Assembly: GCA_961205875.1 (NCBI GenBank)
Contig: OY540822.1
Span: 4,838,501 to 4,902,500, forward strand
Direction: 5' to 3'
Source: Sialis fuliginosa
Taxonomy: Eukaryota > Arthropoda > Insecta > Megaloptera > Sialidae
Length of the DNA stretch: 64,000 nucleotides
Below the pieces are notes generated by a model that did not search any database, had not been told where the DNA came from, and saw only the letters and a program-made list of their open reading frames with translations. The position numbers and the translations under genes are program-made. Below, one piece after another: positions 11,285-21,093 of this stretch (position 1 is the stretch's first letter; each line of letters starts with the position of its first letter).

Positions 11285-11739
11285 TAATTTACATATCTTG
11301 CGTTTTACATAAATCCAATCAACTGTGGAAGAAGGCAAAACTTCCTAAATCTTCCGAAATTATAATTAAAAATGTAGGACATACATTTAGTATGCCAGGG
11401 GACACTAGATGGAACTCGTTTTATGAAAGTTTTAAAACCATACTAAATGAAAAAGAAAAACTTACAAAATTATGTCAAGAATTAGATATCATATACATCA
11501 ATAATGTACACGCATTACAGTATCTTGTTGAATACTGTACAGTAATGGAACCAACTGCTAATACATTAAGGTTCAGTTACATCAAACGGGCCGCGCTGCG
11601 CCGAACACACGAAATGTGTTTATGCTTATCTGATTTGAACGGCAAACCGCGCATGTTTAATGATAATTTTTATTGTTATAGATATTCTTATTATTATCGA
11701 TTTTGTAAATTTTATTTTGATTACAGATATTTGAGGAAG

Positions 11740-12242
11740 AACAGGAATGGGCTGACACAATCAGCTGATGTCGACAATGAAATTTTGCAATCGAATGATT
11801 CTTTGGGTATAGAAACGGAAAGCGAAACAAATGTACAAGAACTAACTCCAACTCCCGCATAAAAAAGAAATTTTACTTTATTCCAAAAAACATTAAAAAA
11901 AATAAAAAAAGACAAATAATGAAGATCGAAGATTAACCCAAGCGTATAATATACTTAACAATGTATCAAATGTCCAAGCCCCACACTTCCACCGATGAAT
12001 GTTCGACGTTTTGAGATCATTTGCTCCACACATTACATAAATTTGACGAAAGAAATAATAATATATTAATGAATAAAATTAATAATATAATTTTCGAAAT
12101 TGAAATGGAAAAATACAAGCAGCAAGTAATCCACATTTACGACCCGATTTCAACAAAAAATTCTTCCACTACTGGTGCTTTCTATGTTTGCACGCCGCAA
12201 CCTATCCCATTGCAAACTTATATTAATACTTTTAGTTATTAA
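11740..12242 (+). pseudogene. Harbinger-associated MADF/BESS-like protein, C-terminal part
   Basis: Broken plus-strand frames read EILQSNDSLGIETESETN, then RLTQAYNILNNVSNVQAP, then LHKFDERNNNILMNKINNII. The last is a BESS-type C-terminal helix, and a Tyr/Pro-rich tail follows to a stop at 12242. The N-terminal MADF (Myb/SANT) half is missing, and at least two frame changes are needed to read through. Confidence 0.6.
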
Positions 12243-12454
12243 TTTATCTATTTTTATTTTAATTAGTTGAATCACGAGACTCATTTAGATAGCCTTTATA
12301 TGTTTTGTATTATATTTATGTTATTTATGTTTTAGTTTATATCTAGATTTACTTTACTTGGGATAATTGTGTTATTTTTGTTTATTTTTCGTTTATTTCT
12401 AATTTGTTAATATTTATATTAAAAATAGTTCATAAATAAAATCAAATACATACT

Positions 12455-12860
12455 TTTATGTAGTCTTTTAATGCCTTAAAAATTTCCATGACTGTAGCAG
12501 AAATTGTTGGTTTTGATACTTTAAATAAGTATATTAAACTGGTATACGAATCTCCAGTTGCTAAGTAACGAAGAGTTCCTTAGCTGGAATTGCCTTTCTA
12601 AAATTGGTATCTTTTTTATGATTGTTGGTCCAATTAAATTCAGTAATAGTTCGGACGAGAGACGGCAAAATTTTTTTAATTGTCCAGTATCTTGTATGCT
12701 TAAATCGTTAAGCAATTGAGTGCCACTGTAGATTGACCTACTTTTTAAAATTGGAGTAACCCAAAAACGGCGTTTACGCTTTTTTTTATTTTCGTAAAGT
12801 GGTAAATTACTACAAACACAACCGCAGTAGCAGTTTTATCGCAATTCATGGCGAACTTCA
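12455..12860 (-). pseudogene. PIF/Harbinger transposase, N-terminal part
   Basis: On the minus strand, KKRKRRFWVTPILKSRS leads into QLLNDLSIQDTGQLKKF, CRLSSELLLNLIGPTI and then, after a frame change, RYLATGDSYTSLIYLFKVSK. This is the conserved start of the DDE_Tnp_4-type Harbinger transposase. The catalytic DDE half is absent, so this copy is internally deleted and inactive. Confidence 0.75.
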
Positions 12861-13163
12861 TGGAACCTACAAAAACACTAACGTGCATTGACAAATCACC
12901 GCGATCCTGTAGTTTTGCACGAACATAAATATTTGGTTTTGCGCCGCGCCGAGCGGTTCGGCGCAGCAAAGCGCGGCGTGGCGCGCTTGATGTAACCGCA
13001 CCTTAGATATACCAAGCCTTATATCATTAATAAATAAATTAGAAAAACTGAAAACAAAAAAATTCAAAAATGGTGGAGATATTATTTTAAAAGGGTGCAT
13101 TGAAAGTATCAATACAAGATTTGGTTATATATTAAATCTTAGTGATGAGTTGCAGTGGTAGTT

Positions 13164-13405
13164 TGTCCTCAATTTAAATTAAGGTGGTACAATGTAATAG
13201 AAAAATAATTTAGTACCCCGTGGCATTTAGAGAAATTTCCACTTTGCAAATGTATCACTAAGAGGGGACTATAAAGTAGATATAAAATATAATTGTTTCA
13301 ATAAATAACAGTTATTCCTAATGACAAAAATTAGTGTCATTGTCGTGAAAACCCTTAATTTCATTAAAAAAATGTAAAGCGTTTGACGTTTAAATAGACG
13401 CCATA
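13164..13405. other. Non-coding spacer
   Basis: Nothing recognised between the hAT relic and the next retroelement. Confidence 0.4.
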
Positions 13406-13597
13406 TTGTTTGAAAGTCTTGAGACACGCAGTACATCTATATATAAATCCATTAAGATGGCGCCTGCAGGCAGTACACGCTCTGCAACTGCTCCTAATAA
13501 AAGTGAGGAATTAATACAACAGTGTATTGAAGAAATTAAAAACAGTAGTGAGTTTGCAAGTGTAATAAATGATTTGCTCAAACATCTTAATAGTTAA
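13406..13597 (+). pseudogene. Short ORF, possibly the ORF1 start of a non-LTR element
   Basis: A 63-codon frame ends in a polar helix (SEELIQQCIEEIKNSSEF). It sits immediately upstream of an RT C-terminal fragment in the same orientation. It may be the N-terminus of the element's ORF1, with the middle of the element deleted. No domain is recognised with certainty. Confidence 0.3.
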
Positions 13598-13619
13598 TGT
13601 TGAAAAAACGTGTGTTGTG

Positions 13620-14276
13620 AATTTTCAATTAAGGCATAAAAATGGTATCAATAATATTGTAACATATATGGACGATAATGTTTTCAAACCCGCGTTAGTG
13701 GCCAAATTTTTATAAATATATATGGATGACACATTGAAATTCACAGCATACGTTGGCGAATTATGTAAAAGATTATGCAGGTGTTGTTATCAAATAAGAA
13801 TATTGAAACAATATCTGGGCGAGCGCCAGTTGATGGCTTACTATTACGCACATGTATACTCTGCAATGAGGTATAGTATTCTTCTGTGGGGAAGTACTGC
13901 AGAGGCTGGAAGAGTGTTTATTATACAGAAAAAAAATTTAAGACTAATTTTTAATTATGATAAAAAAAAATCACTTAGAGGTATTTTTAAAACTAACAAT
14001 TTATTAACTATTTATGGTATATATGCATCAGAATTATTAAAAAATATCAAAAGCAAAAAAGAAGAAAGGAAAAATGCAAATTATGTCTTCAGAGGCAGAA
14101 TCCAAGAGATATACCATAAAACTACTTTTTATGAAAAATCTCCAGATTATATGTATAATAAACTAAAAAACACTCTTCCTGACATATTAATATTAAGAAC
14201 TTCAAAAACATACAAAGTACTTTTAAAGCAGTACTTCATAATAAAGGAACCATACAGCATTGCTGAGTGCTATTAG
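13620..14276 (+). pseudogene. Non-LTR retrotransposon RT C-terminal fragment
   Basis: After a short piece in which LRHKNGINNIVTYMDDNV precedes a frame break, the open frame 13722-14276 reads MDDTLKFTAYVGELCKRLCR, then YYYAHVYSAMRYSILLWGST and a basic C-terminal tail. This is the thumb and post-RT region of Jockey/CR1-like elements (LGI-D-LKF, LLWG motifs). The catalytic RT part is absent, so it is a 5'-truncated or internally deleted copy. Confidence 0.7.
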
Positions 14277-14310
14277 CTTAATTGTTTTATATTGTATTAA
14301 AAAAATATAT

Positions 14311-15353
14311 ATATGGTACGTTCTTTGTCAAATAATTATTTCTTAGTTTTTTAATTTTTTTTCTTTTATGATTTTATATTTTGTTGTTGTTGTTTAGACT
14401 ATAATAGAACATCTAGAAAACTGCCAAAAAGATTTGCCACAGTATCAGCGGTATCAAAAATTTCTAAAGCTCATGCCTTCAAAGTCTCGTCCGATAAAAC
14501 CCTTACTGCATTTAGATAGTCTAGTGCATCCAAAATATTATCAACAACAAAATATAAAAAAATAATTAGGAAAAAAATAAAAGAAATTTTTTTTTAAAAA
14601 CTAAGAAATAATTATTTTTGAAATCTGATTCTGCATGGCCAATTCTTAGTACAGATTAGTGTTCAGAATGCTCAAAACAACGAGATAACACGTTTCGCTT
14701 AAAAATTTCAACAAAATGGGTTGGCGAGTTCATTTAACAATGGGTTTTTCTTTATATATGGCATTGTTTGACGCCATTTTGACTCCGCCATATTTGATTT
14801 ATGAAGTTTGATTTCACGATATAAAAACGCAATCATTTGACGATTTATGAACCATCAATATACTCGTTCGGTACTGTTTCTACCTAAATTTCACCGTTTT
14901 TTACCGATTTGATTACATTTTGAGATTAATCGAAGCCGCCATTTTAGATTTTGGATTCATAATAACCTGTATATGTAATGAGTGATTGAATCTCAACATT
15001 TGAAGCCAATATAATCAGGTTTAGTGTCAAAAAGTTCATTTTTCGACGATTTTTAGGTTTCAGCTGCCATCTTGGATCCGCCATGTTGGATTTCGCCAAC
15101 CTACCTATCCAACTTTTTAGGGCTGTCAATTACAAACAATTTGCACCCACAACCAATCGAATCGGCCGTATATTTTATTTTTTGCTAACATTTTATTCCA
15201 ACATCTAGAATTTTCTCTGACTTCTGGCCGTCATATTGAGCCGCCATTTTGAAATGGGATCAATAACGAACATTTTAAGCCCAAGATCACTCAAATCCAT
15301 CAACATGAATTTTGGGCAGAGCCTTGTTCTGTTTGACAAAGAACGCCCCATAT
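14311..15353. mobile_element. ~1.04-kb element with CGTTCTTTGTCAAA inverted ends
   Basis: GTACGTTCTTTGTCAAAT on the left pairs with GTTTGACAAAGAACGCCC on the right, each next to TATATA-rich flanks. This suggests a TA-targeting element. No transposase was recognised. The interior contains five or more copies of a CCGCCATTTT-like motif, also seen in the satellite at 33735-34590. A smaller MITE abuts its left end. Confidence 0.6.
14331..14617. mobile_element. ~287-bp MITE with 21-bp inverted ends
   Basis: AATAATTATTTCTTAGTTTTT (first 20 bases shown by position 14331-14350) is matched in reverse complement at 14597-14617. It lies directly beside the left terminus of the larger element. Confidence 0.6.
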
Positions 15354-16014
15354 ATGTATATATATGAGCATTTCCAGTAGTTTTTTAAAAAAACAGGGCG
15401 CACGTATGTCACCGATTTTGTTCCCAATTTTTTTTCTCAAAGTACATATCAAAAAAACACGTTTCCCAAAATCTTTTCTCCACGCCCACTTTTTTGGCCG
15501 AATTACGATTTTATAAACTTTTGAAATCGAACGAAATTAGACTTTTTTGGATAGTACCTTATTTTTCAAAATGTCCCTTATTATGCATGTTATAGGGCTC
15601 ATTTTCTTTGTTTTTTGTTGATCTTTCATTTGAAATCGATTTCAGAGCCGAATATTCAATTTTGGCCGAATGCGGTATCAAAACATTAAGTTTGATTTTT
15701 TATAAAAATAGTTGATTTTGAAATTGCCGCCAAATATTTTGGTTTCAACCAAAATACTTCCGGTATAGGTCATTTTATTCTATTTTTTATGTAGTTTCCA
15801 AATATTTATACATTTTTTAATTTGGTCAATAACTTTTAAAGTTACACTTGTTTTTAGATTAATTACAAAACCTACAAATAAATAAAAACTTTGTACATCG
15901 ATTTCGTATTTATTTAATAACAAAAAAAGGCTAAAGGCTACATTAAAAAAAAAACAATGTAATTTTAAACAATCAATATTTAAAAATACATTTTTCTACA
16001 AAAAAAATATAACT
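15354..16014. other. Non-coding, nothing recognised
   Basis: AT-rich sequence with no supported gene. Confidence 0.4.
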
Positions 16015-16021
16015 TTATGCT

Positions 16022-16653
16022 TTGGTAGCATTTTGGTTATTTTCAATAATGCAAAAAGTTAAATTTATTAGTGAAGAATTAAATTTATCAGCAAAAATAG
16101 TAGTTGCTTGGCTTAGTAATTGCCATACAGTGTGTACAGGATGGGTAAAAAATGTGAATACAAAATTAGGCGGCCCTGGAAAAACAATAGAAATTGACGA
16201 GGCAAAAATTGGAATGAGAAAATATAATCGGAGAAGATTGTTAGGGGGCAATGGGTATTCAGTGGAATAGATAGAGAATAAAAAGAGATTTTTATAGAAG
16301 CCGTGGAAGGTAGGAGTGAACTTACTTTATTAAAAATAATTAAGGAAAGAATTCTACGAGGCTCTACTATAATAACAGATTGCTGGCGAGCGTATAATTG
16401 TTTACAACGTGAAGGTTATACACATTTTACGGTAAATCACACATATAATTTCGTAGATCCGATTTTTGGAGCACACACAAATAATATAGAACGATTGTGG
16501 CGAGAATTGAGAGCTTCAATACCGAAATATGGTTTAAATCAAAAACATTATAATAGCTATCTTGATGAATTCATTTATAAAAGAAACTTTAAGGAACACA
16601 AGACAAAAATACATAATTTTTTTATAAATTTACTACAAATGTATTCACATTAA
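16022..16653 (+). pseudogene. Merlin (IS1016/ISXO2-like) transposase
   Basis: The frame begins in the region before the catalytic core and reads ELNLSAKIVVAWL, then LGGPGKTIEIDEAKIGMRKY. After a frameshift near 16245 and an in-frame TAA near 16279 it continues from 16303 with TIITDCWRAYNCLQREGYTH, HTNNIERLWRELRASI and a C-terminal YKRNF motif to a stop at 16653. The three DDE residues (Asp in IDEAK, Asp in TDCWRAY, Glu in NNIERLW) remain. The N-terminal zinc ribbon usual in Merlin is not visible. One frameshift and one nonsense codon make it inactive. Confidence 0.85.
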
Positions 16654-17299
16654 TAAATAATAAATATTGTTAAACATGATTTATACTTTTCTATACATTT
16701 TCATAATAAAGTGATAATTTAATTTTGTAATTTGATGTGTTAGTATAAACCTAACCTAACCTAACAAAAACTAACCAATCCAAAACTAAGTAACTCGATT
16801 TTGCCCCAATAGATAGCCCTAAAAACTTTAAGGAACACAAGACAAACATGCATATATTATTATACTCCTTTGCCGCATCATTAAAATATCTGACAGAGCT
16901 AGACAATATGGCGACTAAATTTAAGTATCATTTTCAAAAAATAAAATACAATTTCTAGATTACTGGTAGGTTTTTATAAATCCTTCCCCCCCTTTTCGTA
17001 ATGTAGGTGTTCTAAAGAATGTAATAACAGTGATTTTGGAATATTTCATTCAGTGGAAGTCATAATGCCACGGGGTCCAGCGATACCACAGTTCCAATTT
17101 TAAGAGATGATATTAAAAAAAATTATAACCATTTATGAAATAACCGATATGAAATAGCCTGTGAGTACTGATAAGTTCCAGTAAATAAGATTTTGAGCTC
17201 CATTTCTGTAAGCTCTGGGAAGTCAAGTAAGCCTACCGATGAAATACTCTCAAAAAGAAGTCGTTTTCGCAGCCAACCTTTTTCCTCAACTGTTTTGCC
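16654..17299. other. Non-coding; telomere-like repeat and a small duplication
   Basis: Holds ACCTAACCTAACCTAAC at 16749-16765 (insect telomere-type CCTAA, about three units). A second copy of a Merlin 3' segment (AACTTTAAGGAACACAAGAC) lies at about 16817-16840; the original is at 16585-16610. No gene. Confidence 0.5.
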
Positions 17300-18340
17300 T
17301 TAGGCATTGTCATCATTTTTTAGTACAATCATCTGTTTAACAACTTCAGATGGTATTTTAATATCAGAATTTAATCGTTTCCCAAATTGATTTAATGGGA
17401 ATGCTGCGATTTTATGGAATACTCCTACTTTTGAAAGTATTTTATTATCAAATTTTTTATCCAGAAGCAGATTTTTTTGCTTAATCATGCCATGTACTGC
17501 TTCCACTACCCATCATACTTTTGTTACAAAACGAGAACAACATTTCTAAATCCACGATCCAATACGAAAATATCCTCCTTTTGCACTAGGTCACATAAGC
17601 CTTCAGGCTCATCAATTATGCGCCACATAATTTCAGGCCAGAATAAGGTTCTTTGATACTGATTGTTAGAACTTTTTTGATGGTAGGCATACGTTCCGTC
17701 ACAAATAAGATTAAATTTATCACCAATACCGTAGAGTTGTTTTACTATTTCTGAAGTGTTATTAATTATATGGTCATTTCGAGATATTGCATTCAATCCA
17801 AATCTAGATGGAAAACATCTTTTTCAAATGAATCTATGACCGATGAAGAGTATTGAGACACTTCATTGTTCGGCGTCAAGTTGTAAGATCGATGCAATCA
17901 TTTTATTTGAATTACCTGTTCGATGTTTCATTAGAAATACAATGATTGCTTGAGTTACAGGCGCCCTGAAGTGTCTCGCATTGATGTCATCATGGATCGT
18001 AATTCCTAAATATTTTGCCAATTCAGGCCTGTAAACACATGAATCTGTTCGTCCGTTAGATTGAAGTTACTGAGTTTATCAATTAATTTCAAATTACATT
18101 CGCTAGACATAGATTCAAATATATTTTTTACCTCATCAGCCGTCATAGATGAATAATTAGAATATACTTTTAAGCATTTCAAGTCTTCATCATAAAAGCG
18201 ATTTTTAATAAAATGATCTCGACAACACCGGCTTCCATTTGGTACAAAAATCTTACGTTTACTATAAGCCTGTATTCGATCTTCTTGTAGCACAAAAGTT
18301 ATATTTTTCTTTCCATTACAAACACAACAATATTTGTGTG
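17290..18340 (-). pseudogene. ISL2EU-type (PIF/Harbinger superfamily) transposase relic
   Basis: Minus-strand pieces in order: the N-terminal part 18340-18006 (VLQEDRIQAYSKRKIFVPNG, CCRDHF, then MTADEVKNIFESM); a short linking piece with ITIHDDINARHFRAPVTQAI; the core 17796-17524 with ICDGTYAYHQKSSNN and EDIFVLDRGFRNVV; and the C-terminal piece 17506-17300 with VHGMIKQKNLLLDKKF. The ICDGTYAYHQKSSN and LDRGFR motifs are characteristic of ISL2EU DDE_4 transposases. Stops and a deletion after the first catalytic motif show decay. Confidence 0.7.
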
Positions 18341-18996
18341 TCGATATCGTTCGTGGAATTGGGACATCAATCTATTCAGGCGTATTTTCAGATAATTCTT
18401 GGAATTCAATGTGAAAAGTTGGGTCAGTCTGACTTGAATGCGATGAAGATTCGTCGCTAATTAAGTCTTGCGAGAAACTATAAGTCAATTAATCTATTTC
18501 ATTATAACCACCTGATGCATTATCGATGGTGACGTCAATTCCCGCGCCAACGCTGATTGATCAAGGAGCTGATGAGGCTATCTTGTCTTTATATACCTTG
18601 AGTAATGACAAAAAACGCTAAAAGTGGCAGTAGCGGCTGGCGGAATTATTTCTTGATCTGGAGCGGCCAACACATTACCAAATTCTTTGGTTTGTAATTG
18701 TTGTCATTAGAATTTAATTTTATGATTTTTTCGGGAATGATAAATTATAATAATAAAGTAATGTTTCAATAAAGTATGTAGTTATAACTAATATTCACAT
18801 TGTTATTTTCATATAATGGTTGTCAATTTTCATTTTGGATTAAACGATTAAAGTAAAATAAATTTTCTTCCGAAAAGGATGAAACACATTTACACATAGA
18901 TTCACGATTTGTTGTCTCTTTCGCATTTACTTCAGTATTGAGAAAGGTAGTATTATGATCTGATAAAGGTGTAACGATATTTTGTGTGGTACAGTA
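18341..18996. other. Non-coding, nothing recognised
   Basis: No supported gene between the ISL2EU relic and the next Tc1 element. Confidence 0.4.
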
Positions 18997-19739
18997 CAGG
19001 CCAAAAGTTTTAATACACCTGAAGAAAAAACTATTTTTTGAGTGTATTTGCTTATTTCACGAAATCAACTTACTTTATTTTTGATTATTATTAATATATT
19101 TTATAGAAATCAAATCAATTTTGAACATCGAAGATATGAAAATGTTACTTCAACCGATTTTCTTGAAAATGACCACTTTTTGCTTTAATGATTTCGGCGC
19201 AGATTTTTGGCATTCTTTCAACAAGTTTTTGTAATGTTTGTGGTTGTATATTGTCCCACACGTCTTTTAAGTAATTCCAGAGACTTGTAAGGCTTGTTGG
19301 TTTTAAATCTCGCACTCGCCGGTCAAGTTCATCCCACAACAGCTCAATGGGGTTCAAATCGAGCACACCATCCCTTTTAGTCCAGTAACTTTGTCACCTG
19401 AAAGTATGGGGTAGTATGCGTCAAATCCGGTAGTTCTGATTTTTTGCAGACTTGTTTATGATGTTGGTCTAATGAAAAAAACTGCGAAAAAATCGTTATT
19501 TTCTCAAATTTTGGCGATTATAACCCTAAAGGACTAGTTTTTGAAAAATCTTTTTTAGGACGTTTTTAAAGTAGACTAAATTTGCTACAATATGATACTA
19601 GAATTATCTGTAGACCCAATAGTTTCCGAGATTAAGCCTTTCAAAGTTTATCATTTTTTTCGAACATGAAGTAAAAACAGTTTTCAAAGCTCATAGAAAG
19701 CTAGCATCGCATTTCCCAAAATCGCGAGGTGAACACCAG

Positions 19740-20160
19740 CAACTCTAAGGTCCGGGCGTATACAGTATACCATGCACGTGCGGGAAAGTTTATGTCGGCC
19801 AAACTGGCAGACACATCAGCACGAGACTTAAGGAGTACATCAGCCAAACCAAACACCAACACTGGGAAAAGTCGGCAGTGGCAGAACACCAAACCCACAC
19901 AGGACATACCATCAAATTCGAGGACACAAAAATACTCGCTAGGGAATCAAGATTTTGGCCCAGACTGTATAAGGAAGCCATCGAGATTCAAAAGCATCCC
20001 GACAACTTCAACCGCGACAAGGGGATTGAACTAGCGAAGGCGTGGTTACCAGTCATCTGGAACGTCACGCATGACCACAGACAACACAGGTATATAAGGA
20101 CCGACACAGGATGGAGACACCAGTTTCAGAATCACTTCTGGAGAAGACTCCCGACATGAG
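19740..20160 (+). pseudogene. Penelope-like element GIY-YIG endonuclease fragment
   Basis: In the frame that includes 19878-20159 the protein reads GPGVYSIPCTCGKVYVGQTG, then RHISTRLKEYISQ, HTGHTIKFEDTKILARE, and YKEAIEIQKHPDNFNRDKGI. GVY...VYVGQTGR is the GIY-YIG signature with the Cys-rich insert typical of Penelope-like elements. No RT is present, so this is a 3' fragment. It seems to have landed in the 5' half of the CXC-protein gene. Confidence 0.85.
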
Positions 20161-20214
20161 AGTCGAAACGTCATGTGTAAAAATACGACAACGTGGACAA
20201 CAGCCCGAAAAGTT

Positions 20215-21093
20215 AGCTACTATAGATGTCATGTATTCCAGCATCGCTTCTTCAAAATCCTCTTTGAAACCAGAGATTTTCCTCTTCATCCATGCCTTTA
20301 GTGGTTGTGACTCGACATCCTGCTTCTTTGGCTTAGGGAAGATGCAAATGATGTCCATAGTCGAAAAAAATCCGGACGTTGAAAAGCAAGCTGCGATTTT
20401 TCTCGACACCAACTCTACACCTGACGAGATAGCAGCAGCAGGAGAGCGAGTCATAATTGCTCTATACGGAGGCAACCCCAACACCCATAACTTTGACGAG
20501 CTGCGGTACCAACTATTCGCCAGGGCTGCGACGAAAACCAGCTTCAATCTAGCCAGGTTACCTCCTATACGAGACTCTGCTCGATTTCACTCCTTGCGGA
20601 CATACCATCAGGTAAAAATTTGTCCTTGCATCAGTTACATATCATTCATCATTTTCTATTCTCATGTACAATCTTCTTAAAGGTACAGGCGTGGTTGGGA
20701 GTCACACTGAACCCTCTCTCCTGGGGGTGGATATCCACGTCACAAGGCCTCAACCCCAAAATTATGACCAGAGATGCAGCCCCACAACACCTCTTGCGGA
20801 TGATATCTTGTGGCTGCACGAAAGGTTGTGGGAACGCGTGCAGCTGCAGGAAGGCAGAATTAAAATGCCCATCAGTCTGCAGGCACTGCAATTGTGACAA
20901 TATACCTGATGTTGCAGAAGTAGATATCCCAGAAGGCGACGATCTGTCCGATGTCGAAATGGAGGATGACTTGTGGGCACAAGACGTCGACGATTCATCA
21001 CCATCCCCTGATGGGGATATGCCATCCCAATACGTCGATCCAGATACGGACGAACCTCAACCGGGACCTTCCAAAAGGGCTAAATTAATTTAA
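20215..21093 (+). CDS. Transposon-encoded protein with HAFSGCDSTS motif and CXC domain (5' part lost)
   Basis: Exon 1 (about 20215-20611) reads PEIFLFIHAFSGCDSTSCFF, a Gly-Lys-Met helix, then LPPIRDSARFHS and RTYHQ. A 71-bp intron follows (20612-20682, GTAAAA...TTAAAG). Exon 2 (20683-21093) reads VQAWLGVTLNPLSWGWI, then the Cys-rich domain ISCGCTKGCGNACSCRKAEL with a following CPSVCRHCNC, and an acidic, Pro/Ser-rich tail to a TAA. Similar proteins are widespread in insects and cnidarians. Their function is unknown to me, and CXC domains of this type bind DNA in tesmin/TSO1 proteins. The N-terminal portion is missing, probably replaced by the Penelope fragment. The remaining frame is open. Confidence 0.7.

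Larger units (their letters stand above)
11570..13006. mobile_element. PIF/Harbinger element inserted in the hAT relic
   Basis: Ends are inverted repeats: AGGTTCAGTTACATCAAACG at the left, and on the other strand AGGTGCGGTTACATCAAGCG at the right, both followed by a GCGCC-rich stretch. Flanking TTA/TA is compatible with the 3-bp Harbinger duplication, but the exact border is ambiguous by one or two bases. Inside are a Harbinger transposase remnant on the minus strand and a MADF/BESS-like protein remnant on the plus strand, the two-gene arrangement typical of this superfamily. Confidence 0.8.
10540..13163 (+). pseudogene. hAT-type (BED) transposase relic, split by two insertions
   Basis: Three pieces belong to one transposase. 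10600-11100 carries ADI, RRSFMGITCHWID, VTDNGSNFVKAF and HTLNL. 11310-11569 carries the PGDTRWNSFYESF motif. 13007-13160 carries DIPSLISLINKLEKL followed by an NTRFGY motif. The parts are separated by a MITE (11101-11284) and a PIF/Harbinger element (11570-13006). The same family occurs at 40336-42299, which allowed the pieces to be aligned. Stops (for example after ADI) and frame changes show it is dead. No BED finger or C-terminal dimerisation region was found in this copy. Confidence 0.75.
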
